The translations under genes were made by a program, and so were the position numbers. Shown in pieces: positions 52,186-62,981 of a stretch of DNA of 64,000 nucleotides (position 1 is its first letter; every line of letters begins with the position of its first letter). The notes below the pieces were generated by a model. It made no database searches, had not been told where the DNA came from, and saw only the letters and a list, made by a program, of their open reading frames with translations. The DNA is from Albimonas marina (lineage in GTDB: Bacteria > Pseudomonadota > Alphaproteobacteria > Rhodobacterales > Rhodobacteraceae). Location of the stretch: contig NZ_JARHUC010000006.1 of NCBI RefSeq assembly GCF_029223255.1, forward strand, positions 310,001 to 374,000, given 5' to 3'.

Positions 52186-52950
52186 ATGCAGCGCACGCGG
52201 CGCGAGGCGATGAGGCTGGGGGCGGCGGCGCTCGCCGGGATCGGGACGATCAGCGTGATGCCCTGGCGGGCGCGGGCCGCCGGCGACGTCTACAAGACCC
52301 AGGGCGGCGAGATCGGGATCCACCCCGTCTCCCACGCCTCCTTCGTGATGACGACGCCCGGCCCGGTGATCTACGTCGACCCGGTGGGCGACCCCTCGGC
52401 CTACGCCGACATGCCCTCGCCCGACGTGATCCTGATCACCCACGAGCATGGCGACCACTACGCCCCGGAGACGCTGGCCGAGCTCGCCAAGAGCGCGGGC
52501 GAGATCATCGTTAACCCCGCGGTGATGGAGAAGCTGTCCGAGGATCTGAAGGCCAAGGCGACCGCGGTGGCCAACGGCGAGACCGCGGACGCCGGCGGCA
52601 TCCCGCTGCGCGCGATCCCCGCCTACAACACCACCGAGGAGCGGCTGAAGTACCACCCCCAGGGGCGGGACAACGGCTATGTCCTCGAGATCGACGGCAA
52701 GACCGTCTACATCGCGGGCGACACCGAGGACATTCCCGAGATGCGGGCCCTGACCGGCATCGACATCGCCTTCGTGCCGATGAACCTGCCCTACACGATG
52801 ACCGAGGCGCAGGCCGCCTCGGCGGTGGCCGAGTTCAAGCCGGCGGTGGTCTATCCCTACCACTACCGCGACTCCGACCTCGACAAGTTCGAGGCCGCGC
52901 TGAAGGAGGCCTCCGGCGCCTCCCAGGTCGTCCGCGGCCCCTGGTACTGA
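52186..52950 (+). CDS. Metallo-beta-lactamase-fold hydrolase with Tat signal (UlaG-like)
   Basis: A 254-residue protein. The N-terminus TRREAMRLGAAALAGIG carries a twin-Arg signal for Tat export. The metal site is LITHEHGDHYAPET, followed by IYIAGDTEDIPEM, the second metal segment, and YPYHYRDSDLDKF near the end. The layout matches the MBL-fold group that includes UlaG and similar phosphohydrolase or lactonase enzymes; substrate unknown. The periplasm is the predicted place. A strong terminator follows. Confidence 0.9.
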   Translation: MQRTRREAMRLGAAALAGIGTISVMPWRARAAGDVYKTQGGEIGIHPVSHASFVMTTPGPVIYVDPVGDPSAYADMPSPDVILITHEHGDHYAPETLAELAKSAGEIIVNPAVMEKLSEDLKAKATAVANGETADAGGIPLRAIPAYNTTEERLKYHPQGRDNGYVLEIDGKTVYIAGDTEDIPEMRALTGIDIAFVPMNLPYTMTEAQAASAVAEFKPAVVYPYHYRDSDLDKFEAALKEASGASQVVRGPWY

Positions 52951-53003
52951 GGCCCCCCGAGCGGGGCGTGGCGCCGACCCCGGCGCCCCGCCCCTCCGAA
53001 TCC

Positions 53004-53034
53004 AAGAAGGCGCGCCCACCGGGCGCGCCTTCTT
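53004..53034 (+). terminator. Rho-independent terminator
   Basis: AAGAAGGCGCGCCC (53004-53017), loop ACC, GGGCGCGCCTTCTT (53021-53034), then TCG. Because the arms start with AAGAAGG it also ends transcripts from the minus strand. Confidence 0.85.
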
Positions 53035-53042
53035 TCGTTCCG

Positions 53043-53066
53043 CGTAGGGCGCATTTCAATGCGCCG
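53043..53066. repeat. REP-like unit, single copy
   Basis: CGTAGGGCGCATTTCAATGC plus GCC is identical to the first unit at 44484. It lies between the terminator of the metallo-hydrolase gene and the stop of the acyl-CoA dehydrogenase gene. Confidence 0.8.
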
Positions 53067-53080
53067 GCGCGCCGCCCGCC

Positions 53081-54214
53081 TCAGCGCCCCGACAGCCGCC
53101 CGATCCGCTCCAGCATGATCTCGGTCGAGCCGTCGGCGAAGCTCGCCGCCTGCATCCCGGCCATGTGGCGGGCGAACATCGAATCCACCCCCAGCCCCGA
53201 GGCGCCGTGGGCGTGCAGCAGCTCCGGCACCCAGCGGTTGGCGAGCTGGATGCCCACGTATTTCGCCTGCGCCGCGATCAGCTGGGTGTCCTCGCCCGCC
53301 GAATGCGCGGCCTCGGCCTTCCTGACCAGCGCCCGGGCGGCGGCGAGCTCCGCCTCCGCCGCCGAGAGCCGCCAGCGCCAGCCCTGCCGCGTCTCCAGCG
53401 GTCCGCCGAAGATCTGGCGCGAGCGGCCGTAGGCGGCGGCCGAATCCAGCCCCGCGTCGACCATGCCCAGGCACATGGCGGCCACGTAGATGCGCGCCCC
53501 GTTGATCTCGGTCAGGATCTGCTTGAAGGCGGTGCCGGGCTGGGAGATCACCGCCTCCGGCGGCGCCTCGTAGTCCTCCAGCCGGTAGCCGCCGAGCCCG
53601 TTGGCGAAGATCCCCCAGCTGCCCGAGCCCTCGACCCGGCTGAACCCAGGCTTCTCGGCCTGCACCAGGAAGGCGCCGATGCCCGAGCCGTCGCCGATCT
53701 CCTTGGTCTGGGCGAAGCAGATCGAGGTCGAGGCGTGCTGGGCGTTGGTGATCCAGGCCTTCTCGCCGTTCAGCACCCAGGACCCGTCGTCCCGCCGCCG
53801 CGCCGTGGTGCGGATCGCGGCGAAGTCGGAGCCCGCGCCCGGTTCCGTCAGCGCCGCGCAGCCCGTCGCCTCGCCGCGCAGCATCGGGGCCACGCGGCTC
53901 TGCGCCAGCGGGTTGTCGGTCAGCCGGGCGAGGCGCCAGGCGGTGTTGTGGGTGTTGAGGATCGCCATCGAGAAGCCGAAGCAGGCGCGGGCGAACTGCT
54001 CGGCGATCTCGGACTTGCAGGCGAAGGAGAGGCCGAGGCCCCCCAGCTCGGTCGGGACCTGGATGCCGGTGAAGCCGGCCTCGGCCGCCAGCCGCAGCGC
54101 GTCGAGATCGGCGCTGCGCGTGCGCTCGCAGCGCTCGGCCGCGGGGACCAGCACCTCGTCCGTGAAGGCGCGCGCCTTCGCCACCAGCGCCTGCTCGGCC
54201 GCCGTCAGGGTCAT
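53081..54214 (-). CDS. Acyl-CoA dehydrogenase
   Basis: A 377-residue FAD-dependent dehydrogenase that introduces the 2,3 double bond into acyl-CoA, passing electrons to ETF (etfBA at about 5 kb). The FAD-binding segment CAALTEPGAGSDFAAIRTTA with the following WVLNGEKAWITNAQHA is typical, as are the C-terminal YGRSRQIFGGPLETRQGWRW and DGSTEIMLERIGRL. The active-site base position, usually Glu near the C-terminus, falls in VPELLHAHGASGLGVD, so substrate class is not clear. The chain length is unknown. Confidence 0.95.
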   Translation of the reverse strand: MTLTAAEQALVAKARAFTDEVLVPAAERCERTRSADLDALRLAAEAGFTGIQVPTELGGLGLSFACKSEIAEQFARACFGFSMAILNTHNTAWRLARLTDNPLAQSRVAPMLRGEATGCAALTEPGAGSDFAAIRTTARRRDDGSWVLNGEKAWITNAQHASTSICFAQTKEIGDGSGIGAFLVQAEKPGFSRVEGSGSWGIFANGLGGYRLEDYEAPPEAVISQPGTAFKQILTEINGARIYVAAMCLGMVDAGLDSAAAYGRSRQIFGGPLETRQGWRWRLSAAEAELAAARALVRKAEAAHSAGEDTQLIAAQAKYVGIQLANRWVPELLHAHGASGLGVDSMFARHMAGMQAASFADGSTEIMLERIGRLSGR

Positions 54215-54520
54215 TGAGCATCCTCCCGATGATCCGCCGCAGGGGCGCGGCGGGCGGTTGGGGGCCGCGGTCGACGCGGCCCCACGCGCAGCCTAGGCGC
54301 CGACCGGCCGCCCGACAAGGTCGGCTGGGGGGGGGAGCGCCGGGCGCCCCGGCGCGTCCGCTGCGCGGCCGCGACCGCCCCGCCCGGCGTCCCCGTCGCG
54401 GCAGGGCTCTCATGAGGCGATCCTGGCGCATGTGATTCCATTCCGGGTTGACGTTGCCCCCGGGCCCCGTCACCCTGCGCGCGAGGGGAGCATCGGGGCG
54501 CGGTCCTGCAGGGGCGCAGG
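54215..54520. other. Divergent intergenic region, acyl-CoA dehydrogenase / RTX gene
   Basis: The 306 bp hold a run of nine G near 54327 and a 17-nt stretch (54355-54371) identical to 4651-4667. TTGACG at about 54447 could be a -35 box for the RTX gene, but no good -10 box follows at 17 nt. No gene was recognised. Confidence 0.4.
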
Positions 54521-56200
54521 ATGGTCCGACTGGTTCTGAGCGGCGCGGACGACGCCGACCTGATCGCGCTTTCCGCCGGCTTCGGGCGCGACGGCCCCGG
54601 CGTCCTGACCGACGACGGCCTGGCCGCCGCCTACCGCTGGACGACGCGCGACGGCCGCGAGGCGCTGGCCCGCGGCGAGACCGGGGGGCTGACGGTCGAC
54701 CTCTCCGACCAGCCCTCGGGCCGGGCCGATCTCCTCCGCCTCGACCATGCCGAGGACGGCGTGCTGCGCATCGAGGCCGAGCGTCCCTCGATCCGCCTCG
54801 CGCGCCTCGCCGCGGAGGATCCGCCCGGCGCCGCCTTCGACCCGATCCTGAACGGCGCGGACCGCTTCGAGGTCTCGGGCCGGGGCGACGCGCGGCTGTT
54901 CGGCGATGCGCTGAGCGCGGCCGCGCAGGACCGGGGCCGGGGCGACCTGTTCCAGCTCGAGGGCGCAGGCGGGCGGCAGGCGACAGGGGATTTCTGGCTG
55001 ATCCCCTCGACCGCCTTCCAGGTCCGCGGCGGAGCCGACGACTTCCAGGTCGCGTCGCGCGGGGCGCTGCATCTGTGGGGCGACGCGGCGATGGCGCTCG
55101 ACAAGGCAGGCTACGACGGCGCGCTGATCCGCGGCGGCGACGACCGGCTGGACGCGGGCGCGGCGCTCTCCGGCGTGCGCCGGCCGGAGACGCCGGTGAT
55201 GGTCGGCGACGTGGGCGCGGTGGGCGTGGGCTGGCTGCTGCGCGGGGGCGACGACCTGCTGATCGCGCCGCGCGGGGCGGGCGCCGCGATGTCGGGCGAC
55301 GTCCTGACCGGCGACGGGCAGAGCCGCCTGGTCTGCGGCGACGACCTGCTGCGCGGCGGCCGGGGCCGCGACCTGCTGATCGGCGACGCGCAGGACCTGC
55401 TCGAGCCGCTGGTGCGCATCCGCCCCGGCGACGACGCGCTGCGCGGGGGGCGAGGCAACGACGCGCTCCACGGCGACGCCCGCTTCGCCGCGCCCGAGAC
55501 GGTCGTTCTGGGCCGCGACGCGGGCGCCGACCGGCTGTTCGGCGGCGAGGGCCGCGACCGGGCCTGGGGCGGCTGGAGCGACGACCGCATCTTCGGCGGC
55601 GACGACGGCGACCGCCTGCACGGCGACGCGGGCGCCGACCGGATCGAGGGCGGCGCCGACGCGGACCGGCTGTGGGGCGGCGCGGGGGCGGACCGGCTCG
55701 CCGGCGGCGCCGCGGCCGACCGCCTGTTCGGAGGCGGCGGCCGCGACGCGGCGCGGGGCGGGGGCGGCGGCGACGTGGTCGCCGGCGGCGGCGGCGACGA
55801 TCTCATCGAGGGGAACGACGGTCGCGACCGCCTGCGCGGAGACCTCGGGAGAGACCGCCTCGTCGGCGGCGCGGGGGACGACGACCTGCGCGGCGGCGCG
55901 GGGAAGGACCGTCTCGCGGGGGGCGGCGGGGACGACCGTCTCGACGGAGGGGCGGGCGCGGACCGGCTGCTGGGCGGGGCGGGGGCGGACCTCTTCCGCC
56001 TCGCGGCCGGCGGCGGGCGGGACCGGGTGGAGGATTTCGATCCGGCCGAGGACGGGCTGTGGCTGCCCCGCGGGGCCGAGCCCCTGCAGGTCGCCGAGAC
56101 GGCGCGCGGGGTCAGTGTGGAGCTGGCGGGGGCGGAGCTGATGCTGCTGGGCGTGACCCTCGATGCGCTGGAGGACGCGGGGCAGTCCTGGCTGGTCTAG
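54521..56200 (+). CDS. RTX calcium-binding protein
   Basis: A 559-residue Gly/Asp/Arg-rich protein. Residues 1-240 are a mixed region with GGADDFQVASRGALHLWGDA, a weaker repeat pattern. From about 240 to 500 lie dense RTX nonapeptides (GGDDLLIAPRG, GGAGADRLAGGAAADRLFGG). The C-terminus DFDPAEDGLWLPRGAEPLQV is the usual post-repeat stop. No signal peptide or known catalytic domain is present. It is unlike the RTX protein at 9-10 kb in its N-terminal half. Export by a type I system encoded elsewhere is expected. A palindromic element follows. Confidence 0.87.
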   Translation: MVRLVLSGADDADLIALSAGFGRDGPGVLTDDGLAAAYRWTTRDGREALARGETGGLTVDLSDQPSGRADLLRLDHAEDGVLRIEAERPSIRLARLAAEDPPGAAFDPILNGADRFEVSGRGDARLFGDALSAAAQDRGRGDLFQLEGAGGRQATGDFWLIPSTAFQVRGGADDFQVASRGALHLWGDAAMALDKAGYDGALIRGGDDRLDAGAALSGVRRPETPVMVGDVGAVGVGWLLRGGDDLLIAPRGAGAAMSGDVLTGDGQSRLVCGDDLLRGGRGRDLLIGDAQDLLEPLVRIRPGDDALRGGRGNDALHGDARFAAPETVVLGRDAGADRLFGGEGRDRAWGGWSDDRIFGGDDGDRLHGDAGADRIEGGADADRLWGGAGADRLAGGAAADRLFGGGGRDAARGGGGGDVVAGGGGDDLIEGNDGRDRLRGDLGRDRLVGGAGDDDLRGGAGKDRLAGGGGDDRLDGGAGADRLLGGAGADLFRLAAGGGRDRVEDFDPAEDGLWLPRGAEPLQVAETARGVSVELAGAELMLLGVTLDALEDAGQSWLV

Positions 56201-56221
56201 GGCCCTGCCGGGCGGGCGCTT

Positions 56222-56409
56222 CTGAACTCACCCGGGAACAGGGCCGCGCCTGCTCCCCGCAGCCGTCCGTCGCCGACGATGCCTGAGCGAGTCGCCGGGA
56301 GGGGTCAAGGACAAGCCCCGCTTGCGCGGGGTCGCTGCGCGATCCTGGACCCCTCCCGCCGACTCGCTCTGATCGGCATCAGCGACGGACGGCTCCGGGG
56401 AACAGGCGC
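56222..56409 (+). repeat. Nested palindromic repeat element, copy 3
   Basis: It begins CTGAACTCACCCGGGAACAG, then arms GCGCCTGCTCCCCGCAGCCG ... complement ending GGAACAGGCGC at 56409. The inner hairpin is CCCCGCTTGCGCGGGG, flanked by GGTCAAGGAC and CGCGATCC. It lies between the convergent RTX and C26 peptidase genes. Confidence 0.9.
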
Positions 56410-56475
56410 TCCGCGAGGAAGGCTGTCCGGGGCGCGGGGGGCGGGCGTCGCCGGGGCGTCGTGCGGGGTGTGGGG

Positions 56476-57249
56476 TCAGGCGGCCATGCGGCGGGCGGCG
56501 CGGGCGCGGGCGGCGTCGCCGAAGGCGCGGTAGACGGCCTGGCCGACCGGGCTCTCCCAGGCCATCCATTCCACGTGCCACTGGGCGCCCAGCGCGAAGC
56601 CGGGGGCGTCGCGGATCGACAGCGCCTCGGGCGTGCCGTCGGGGGCGGTGCCCTCGATCACCACGCGCGGGCCCGTCTCCATCACCCCCTGGCCGTGGAG
56701 CGTGTTGGTCATCGCCTCGGTCACGCCGAGGATGCGGTGGAACTCGCCGCCCTCCCGGAACTCGACCTTGTGGCGCAGGGCGAACTTCTCCTCGACCGTG
56801 CCGTCGGGGGGCATGCGGTGGTTCATGCGGCCCGGCAGGTCGCGGATCTCGGGGTGAAGGGTGGCGCCGAAGGCCACCGCCATCTCCTGGAAGCCGCGGC
56901 AGATGCCCAGCACCGGGGCGCCGGCGTCGACCGCCGCGCGGATCAGCGGCAGCGAGACGCCGTCGCGCTTGGGATCGAAGGGCTTGTGGGCCTCGGTCTC
57001 GTCATGGCCGTAGTGCGACGGATGCACGTTCGCCCGCCCGCCGGTGAACACGAACCCGTCGCAGGCGTCCAGCAGGTCGGGGACCGACATCGCCTCGGGC
57101 AGGGCGGGGATCACCAGCGGCAGGCAGCCCGCGGCCTTGGCCACCGCGTGCAGGTTCATCTCGCCCGCCGCGGACACGGGGAAGGTGTCGTTGATCAGGA
57201 AGGCGTTGGCGATGACCCCGATCACGGGGCGGGAGGCTCTGCCGGGCAT
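56476..57249 (-). CDS. puuD: Gamma-glutamyl-gamma-aminobutyrate hydrolase (peptidase C26)
   Basis: A 257-residue class I glutamine-amidotransferase-like hydrolase. The catalytic Cys is in APVLGICRGFQEMAVAFG and the His in LGAQWHVEWMAWES, with Glu two residues on. The opening RPVIGVIANAFLINDTFPVS and GFVFTGGRANVHPSHYG fit PuuD, which releases GABA from gamma-Glu-GABA in putrescine breakdown. Other puu genes are not here, so the symbol rests on homology; a related gamma-glutamyl substrate is possible. Confidence 0.88.
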   Translation of the reverse strand: MPGRASRPVIGVIANAFLINDTFPVSAAGEMNLHAVAKAAGCLPLVIPALPEAMSVPDLLDACDGFVFTGGRANVHPSHYGHDETEAHKPFDPKRDGVSLPLIRAAVDAGAPVLGICRGFQEMAVAFGATLHPEIRDLPGRMNHRMPPDGTVEEKFALRHKVEFREGGEFHRILGVTEAMTNTLHGQGVMETGPRVVIEGTAPDGTPEALSIRDAPGFALGAQWHVEWMAWESPVGQAVYRAFGDAARARAARRMAA

Positions 57250-57560
57250 GGGCTCTCGGGGTTCTCTGGGTCCGGGTCTGGCCGCGAGGGGGGCCGTGAG
57301 TGGCGCCCGGCCGCGGCCGTTTCGTCGCTGAACGGCCAATCTAGCCCCGCCCGCAGGCGACGTCGAGGCGCCCTCCCGCCGCGGCGGACGATCGCCCCGC
57401 CTCCGCCGCCGGCGTTTCCCGATCCGCTCTTCCGCGGCGTCCGCTTGACCGGGATCAAGGCGCGGGGCCGCGGGGCGCGCGAGGGTCGATCCGACGCTCG
57501 GCGACGAGGTCCGCGCGGCGGACCGGCGCCGGGCCCGAAGGACCTGCAAGGAGACCGTAG
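57250..57560. other. Divergent intergenic region, C26 peptidase / ydcH
   Basis: The 311 bp are GC-rich without an apparent hairpin terminator. Near ydcH there is CAAGGAGACC before ATG 57561. No small gene or repeat was recognised. Confidence 0.4.
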
Positions 57561-57797
57561 ATGTCCCATGTCCCCCATGAACTGGCCGAGGCCCTTCCCG
57601 ATCTCGCGCCGCGCCTGGCCGAGCGTCGGCGCGAGGACCCGCACCTCGCCCGCCTCTCGGACGAGTATCACGTGCTGAACCGGGAGATTCACCGCGCCGA
57701 GACCCGGGTGGAGCCGATGGAGGACCTGGCCCTCGAAACGCTGAAGAAGAAGCGCCTGGCGCTGCTGGACGAGATCAGGGGCCTGCTCGCCGCCTGA
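57561..57797 (+). CDS. YdcH family protein (DUF465)
   Basis: A 78-residue, helical, charged protein of the YdcH/DUF465 family. The pattern HLARLSDEYHVLNREIHRAE followed by LALETLKKKRLALLDEIRGL is the typical coiled two-helix layout. AAGGAG precedes the ATG. Its function is not established. A perfect 13-bp terminator stem follows. Confidence 0.92.
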   Translation: MSHVPHELAEALPDLAPRLAERRREDPHLARLSDEYHVLNREIHRAETRVEPMEDLALETLKKKRLALLDEIRGLLAA

Positions 57798-57825
57798 GCG
57801 GCGGGCCCGAGGCCGGGAAACGCAC

Positions 57826-57854
57826 CGGGCCGCGGAGGACGCCTCCGCGGCCCG
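57826..57854. terminator. Hairpin terminator between ydcH and glcB
   Basis: CGGGCCGCGGAGG (57826-57838), loop ACG, CCTCCGCGGCCCG (57842-57854): a perfect 13-bp stem between convergent genes. Confidence 0.7.
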
Positions 57855-57950
57855 TGTCATGCGCGGCCGACCGAAGCGCGATCCGCGTCATTCGGGGCGG
57901 TCGCGAACGCGGCCGGGCGCGCCCTGGCAGGGGCGCCCGGCCTAGTCGTC

Positions 57951-60110
57951 TCAGGCGCTGCGCTTCATCGCCTTGAGCTGCAGGCGGCGGCGGTGCAGCA
58001 CCGGCTCGGTGTAGCCCGCGGGCAGGGAGCGGCCCATGAACACCAGGTTCCACGCCGCCGCGAAGGCCGGGCCGTCGAAGCCCGGCGCCATCGGCGTGTA
58101 GGCCGGATCGTCCGCGTTCTGCCGGTCGACCACGGCCGCCATGCGCCGCAGCGTCTCCATCACCTGGTCCTCGGAGGCCACCCCGTGCGCCAGCCAGTTG
58201 GCGATGTGCTGGGAGGAGATGCGGCAGGTCGCGCGATCCTCCATCAGCCCCACGTCGTGGATGTCGGGCACCTTCGAGCAGCCGACCCCCTGGTCCACCC
58301 AGCGCACCACGTAGCCCAGGATCCCCTGGGCGTTGTTGTCGAGCTCGGCCTGGATCTCCTCGGCCGACCAGTTGGGGCGGTCGGCGAGCGGCACGGTCAG
58401 GATGTCCGACAGCTTCGCCCGGCGCCCGCCGGCGGCGATCTCCTTCTGCACCGCGCGGGCGTCGACCTTGTGGTAGTGCGTGGCGTGCAGCGTCGCGGCG
58501 GTGGGGCTGGGCACCCAGGCGCAGTTGGCGCCGGCCTTGGGGTGGCCGATCTTCTGCTCCAGCATGTCGGCCATCAGGTCGGGCGCCGCCCACATCCCCT
58601 TGCCGATCTGCGCCTTGCCGGCCAGCCCGCAGGCCAGGCCCACGTCGACGTTCCACTCCTCGTAGGCCTTGATCCAGGGCTGGGCCTTCATGTCGGCCTT
58701 GCGCACCATCGGACCCGCCTCCATCGAGGTGTGGATCTCGTCGCCGGTGCGGTCGAGGAAGCCGGTGTTGATGAAGGCGACGCGATGCTTCGCGGCGCGG
58801 ATGCACTCGGCGAGGTTCACGGTGGTGCGCCGCTCCTCGTCCATGATGCCCATCTTCACGGTGTAGCGCGGCAGGCCAAGCGCGTCCTCGACCCGGTCGA
58901 AGACCTCCGAGACGAAGGCGGCCTCCTCGGGCCCGTGCATCTTGGGGCAGACCACGTAGATCGAGCCGGCGGGCGAGTTCTTCCGCGCCCCCTTCACGTC
59001 ATGCAGGGCGCAGAGCACCGTGCACATCGCATCCAGCGCCTCCTCCGAGATCTCCTCCCCGGCGGAGTGCACCGCGGGCGTGTCCATCAGCAGGCCCACG
59101 TTGCGCACCAGCATCAGGGCGCGGGCGCGCACCGTGAAGGGCTCGCCCTCGGGCCCGATGGCCTCGAAGTCGTCGTTCAGCGTGCGGGTGAAGGTCTCCC
59201 CGCCCTTCGAGACCTCCTCCGAGAGGTCGCCCTTCATCAGGCCCAGCCAGTTGCGATAGGCCAGCGCCTTGTCCTCGGCGTCCACCGCGGCGACCGAGTC
59301 CTCGCAGTCCATGATCGCGGTCAGCGCCGATTCCAGCTTCACGTCGGCGATGCCGGCGGGGTCGGTCGCGCCGATGGAGTGGCTCTTGTCGATCACCACC
59401 TGCGCCAGCAGCCCGTTGCGCTTCACCAGCACCGAGGCGGGCGCCGACGCCTCGCCGGTATAGCCCGCGAACTGGGAGGGGTCGGCGAGCCCCGTCTCGC
59501 CGGCCTTGCCGTCCACGATCAGCGCCCCGCCCTCGACCCGGATCGAGGTGACGTCGGCCCACGTGCCGCCCGCGAGCGGCGCGCTCTCGTCCAGGAACCC
59601 TTTCGCCCAGGCGATCACCCGGGCGCCCCGCTCGGGATCGTAGCCCTTGCCCGTGGGCAGGTCGCCCAGCGCGTCGGTGCCGTAGAGCGCGTCGTAGAGC
59701 GAGCCCCAGCGCGCGTTCGCCGCGTTCAGCGCATAGCGCGCGTTCATCACCGGCACGACCAGCTGCGGCCCCGCGATCTCGGCGATCTCGGGATCCACGT
59801 TCTCGGTCTCGATGGCGAAGGGCTCGCCCTCCGGGACCAGGTAGCCGATCTCCTGGAGGTAGGCGCGGTAGTCGTCGTGATCCCAGGGCTTGCCCTTCAT
59901 CGCCCGGCACCAGCCGTCCAGGCGCGCCTGCAGGTCGGCGCGCTTGTCCAGCAGGGCGCGACGCCGCGGGCCCAGCTCCTTCACGATGCCGGCGAGCCCC
60001 GCCCAGAAGGCGTCCGAGCTCACGCCCGTCCCCGGCAGCGCCTCGGTCTCGATGAAGGCGTGCAGCGGACGGGCCACGCGCAGGCCGGCGACGTCGATGC
60101 GGTCGGGCAT
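57951..60110 (-). CDS. glcB: Malate synthase G
   Basis: GlcB (719 residues, normal) condenses glyoxylate and acetyl-CoA to malate, in the glyoxylate shunt or the ethylmalonyl-CoA route. The N-terminus [20 protein letters not shown] and the catalytic-barrel parts [31 protein letters not shown] and [20 protein letters not shown] (Arg and Asp of the active site) are plain. AGGAA precedes ATG 60110. The gene is divergent from pepN with 185 bp between. Confidence 0.98.
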   Translation of the reverse strand: MPDRIDVAGLRVARPLHAFIETEALPGTGVSSDAFWAGLAGIVKELGPRRRALLDKRADLQARLDGWCRAMKGKPWDHDDYRAYLQEIGYLVPEGEPFAIETENVDPEIAEIAGPQLVVPVMNARYALNAANARWGSLYDALYGTDALGDLPTGKGYDPERGARVIAWAKGFLDESAPLAGGTWADVTSIRVEGGALIVDGKAGETGLADPSQFAGYTGEASAPASVLVKRNGLLAQVVIDKSHSIGATDPAGIADVKLESALTAIMDCEDSVAAVDAEDKALAYRNWLGLMKGDLSEEVSKGGETFTRTLNDDFEAIGPEGEPFTVRARALMLVRNVGLLMDTPAVHSAGEEISEEALDAMCTVLCALHDVKGARKNSPAGSIYVVCPKMHGPEEAAFVSEVFDRVEDALGLPRYTVKMGIMDEERRTTVNLAECIRAAKHRVAFINTGFLDRTGDEIHTSMEAGPMVRKADMKAQPWIKAYEEWNVDVGLACGLAGKAQIGKGMWAAPDLMADMLEQKIGHPKAGANCAWVPSPTAATLHATHYHKVDARAVQKEIAAGGRRAKLSDILTVPLADRPNWSAEEIQAELDNNAQGILGYVVRWVDQGVGCSKVPDIHDVGLMEDRATCRISSQHIANWLAHGVASEDQVMETLRRMAAVVDRQNADDPAYTPMAPGFDGPAFAAAWNLVFMGRSLPAGYTEPVLHRRRLQLKAMKRSA

Positions 60111-60295
60111 GTCTTGTTCCTGGAAACTGAGTCGTCGCCTGCAACATGACCGCCGGGGCGACCTTCGGCCAGCGTTTGCGGCGCCCGATTTCACCTGTCG
60201 GAAAGGCCGACCTGACGGACCGATCGTCCCCCAGCCTTGCGCCCGCCCACCCCGGGCTGCAAGTCTGGGTCCTGCGCGTTGAACAGGAGACCCCC

Positions 60296-62860
60296 ATGCG
60301 TCCGGACGCCCCGCAGCCCATCCGCCTCGTCGACTACACGCCGCCCACCTGGCGCGCCGAGACGGTCCGGCTGGTCTTCGACCTCGCGCCGCGGGGCGCC
60401 AAGGTCCACGCGAAGATCCGCTTCACCCGCGGCGACGGCCCCGACGGGCCCCTGCGCCTGGACGGGCAGAAGCTGATGCTGATCGCGGCGAAGCTCGACG
60501 GCGCGGACGTCTTCGACAAGGTGGCGCTGGACCCCGACGGGCTGACGCTCGACGTGCCCCTCCCCGACGCCTTCGACTTCGAGACCACGGTCGAGATCGA
60601 CCCCGAGGCGAACACCGAGCTCGAGGGCCTCTACCTCTCCAACGGCGTCTACTGCACCCAGTGCGAGGCCGAGGGCTTCCGCAAGATCACCTATTTCCCG
60701 GACCGCCCCGACGTGATGGCCACCTACTCGGTGCGGATCGAGGCCCCCGCCTCCACCCCCGTGCTGCTGTCGAACGGCGAGCCGGGGGAGACCGGCACGC
60801 TGCCCGACGGCCGCCTCTTCGCCGAATGGCACGACCCCTGGCCCAAGCCCTCCTACCTCTTCGCGCTGGTCGCCGGGAACCTGGTCGCCCATCGCGACGC
60901 GTTCACCACCCTGTCCGGCCGCCATGTCGACCTCGGCATCTGGGTCCGCCCCGGCGACGAGAGCCGCTGCGAATACGCGATGGACGCCCTCAAGCGGTCG
61001 ATGCGCTGGGACGAGGAGGCCTACGGGCGCGAGTACGACCTCTCGGTCTTCAACATCGTCGCCGTCGACGACTTCAACATGGGCGCGATGGAGAACAAGG
61101 GGCTGAACGTCTTCAACTCCAAGTACGTCCTCGCCTCGCCCGAGACCGCCGGCGACCGTGACTACGAGCTGATCGAGGGCATCATCGCCCACGAGTATTT
61201 CCACAACTGGACCGGCAACCGCATCACCTGCCGCGACTGGTTCCAGCTGTGCCTGAAGGAGGGGCTGACGGTCTTCCGCGACCAGCAGTTCACCGCCGAC
61301 ATGCGCTCAGAACCCGTGAAGCGCATCGACGACGTGAAGATGCTGCGCTCCCGCCAGTTCCGCGAGGATGCGGGCCCGCTCGCGCACCCCGTGCGCCCCG
61401 AGCAGTTCATCGAGATCAACAACTTCTACACGGCCACCGTCTACGAGAAGGGCGCCGAGCTTATCCGGATGCTGCGCCTGCTGGTCGGCGCCGACGCCTA
61501 CCGCCAGGCCCTCGACCTCTATTTCGAGCGGCACGACGGTCAGGCCTGCACCATCGAACAGTGGCTCGACGTGTTCCAGACCGTGACCAACCGCGACCTG
61601 ACCCAGTTCAAGCTGTGGTACTCCCAGGCCGGCACCCCCCGCGTGACGGTCTCCGAAGGCTGGAAGCCCGGCAAGTACACCCTCACCCTGCGCCAGGACG
61701 TTCCCTCCACCCCCGGCGCCCCCTCCAAGAAGCCGATGGTGATCCCGGTGGCCTTCGGCCTGCTGGGGCAGGGCGGGGCCGAGCTGATCGAGCCCGGCGT
61801 CCTCGAGTTGACCGAGCCCGAGCAGACCTGGACCTTCGACCTGCCCGAGCGGCCGGTCCCCTCCCTTCTGCGCGGCTTCTCGGCGCCGGTGATCCTCGAC
61901 CGCAAGTCGTCCTCGGAGGAGCGCGCCTTCCTGCTCGCCCACGACACCGACCCGTTCAACCGCTGGGAGGCCGCCCGCGCCATGGCGCTGGAGGCGCTGA
62001 TGGGGACCGAGCCCGTGGCCCCCTTCGCCGAGGCCCTGCGCCTCGCCATCGCCGACGCCGAGCTCGACCCCGCCTTCCGCGCCCTGCTGCTGGGCCTGCC
62101 CGGCGACGACGAGCTGGCGCGCGAGACCTGGGCCCGCGGCCGCCAGGCCGACCCCGACGCGATCCACGCGGCCTCCGAGACCGCCAAGACCGCGCTGGCC
62201 GAGGCGCTGGAGCCCGAGCTGCGCGCCCTCTACACGGCGATGGAATCCCCCGGCCCGTACTCCCCCGACGCCGCCGCGGCCGGCCGCCGGGCCCTGCGCA
62301 ACGCCTGCCTCGGCCTGCTCTCGCGTCGCCCCATCGGGCCGGAACTGGCCGAGGCGCAGTCCCACGCCCCGAACATGTCCGAGCGTCTGCCCGCGCTCGC
62401 CGCCCTCCTCCACGCCGGCGCGCCCGCGGCCGAGCCCGCGCTCGCGGCCTTCGCGCAGGAGTGGAAGGACGACGCGCTGGTGATGGACAAGTGGCACATG
62501 CTCCAGGCCACCACGCCCGCGCCCGGCACGCTCGACCGGGTGAAGGCGCTGGCCGAGGATCCGGCCTTCGCCTGGAAGACGCCGAACCGCTTCCGCTCGC
62601 TGGTGGCGGCCTTCTCGACCAACCACTTCTGCTTCCACGCCGCCGACGGCGCCGGCTACCGCTTCCTCGCGGACTGGCTCCTGAAGCTCGATCCGCTGAA
62701 CCCGCAGACGGCCGCCCGCGTCGCCGGCGCCTTCGAGACCTGGCGGCGCTACGACGACGCCCGCCAGACCCTGATCCGCGCCGAGCTGGAGCGGATCGCC
62801 AAGGCTCCGAACCTGTCGCGCGACCTGACCGAGATCGTCACCCGCATGCTCGGCGCCTGA
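60296..62860 (+). CDS. pepN: Aminopeptidase N (M1 family)
   Basis: An 854-residue zinc aminopeptidase that removes N-terminal residues from peptides. The GAMEN substrate-recognition motif (GAMENKGLN) is at about residue 263, and zinc binding is [20 protein letters not shown] at about 299 with the downstream Glu in [14 protein letters not shown]. The start at 60296 ([17 protein letters not shown]) follows AGGAG. Length and C-terminal helical domain are typical. Cytosolic. Confidence 0.97.
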   Translation: MRPDAPQPIRLVDYTPPTWRAETVRLVFDLAPRGAKVHAKIRFTRGDGPDGPLRLDGQKLMLIAAKLDGADVFDKVALDPDGLTLDVPLPDAFDFETTVEIDPEANTELEGLYLSNGVYCTQCEAEGFRKITYFPDRPDVMATYSVRIEAPASTPVLLSNGEPGETGTLPDGRLFAEWHDPWPKPSYLFALVAGNLVAHRDAFTTLSGRHVDLGIWVRPGDESRCEYAMDALKRSMRWDEEAYGREYDLSVFNIVAVDDFNMGAMENKGLNVFNSKYVLASPETAGDRDYELIEGIIAHEYFHNWTGNRITCRDWFQLCLKEGLTVFRDQQFTADMRSEPVKRIDDVKMLRSRQFREDAGPLAHPVRPEQFIEINNFYTATVYEKGAELIRMLRLLVGADAYRQALDLYFERHDGQACTIEQWLDVFQTVTNRDLTQFKLWYSQAGTPRVTVSEGWKPGKYTLTLRQDVPSTPGAPSKKPMVIPVAFGLLGQGGAELIEPGVLELTEPEQTWTFDLPERPVPSLLRGFSAPVILDRKSSSEERAFLLAHDTDPFNRWEAARAMALEALMGTEPVAPFAEALRLAIADAELDPAFRALLLGLPGDDELARETWARGRQADPDAIHAASETAKTALAEALEPELRALYTAMESPGPYSPDAAAAGRRALRNACLGLLSRRPIGPELAEAQSHAPNMSERLPALAALLHAGAPAAEPALAAFAQEWKDDALVMDKWHMLQATTPAPGTLDRVKALAEDPAFAWKTPNRFRSLVAAFSTNHFCFHAADGAGYRFLADWLLKLDPLNPQTAARVAGAFETWRRYDDARQTLIRAELERIAKAPNLSRDLTEIVTRMLGA

Positions 62861-62981
62861 TCCGACCCCGGCGCGCCGCGAGGCCCCCCCCTCGCGGCGC
62901 GCCCGCTTTCCCCAACGCGAGCCTTGCCCGCGGCCTCCGCGCGACCCATCCTCCCCGACAACCAAAAGGGAGGAGGGCCCC

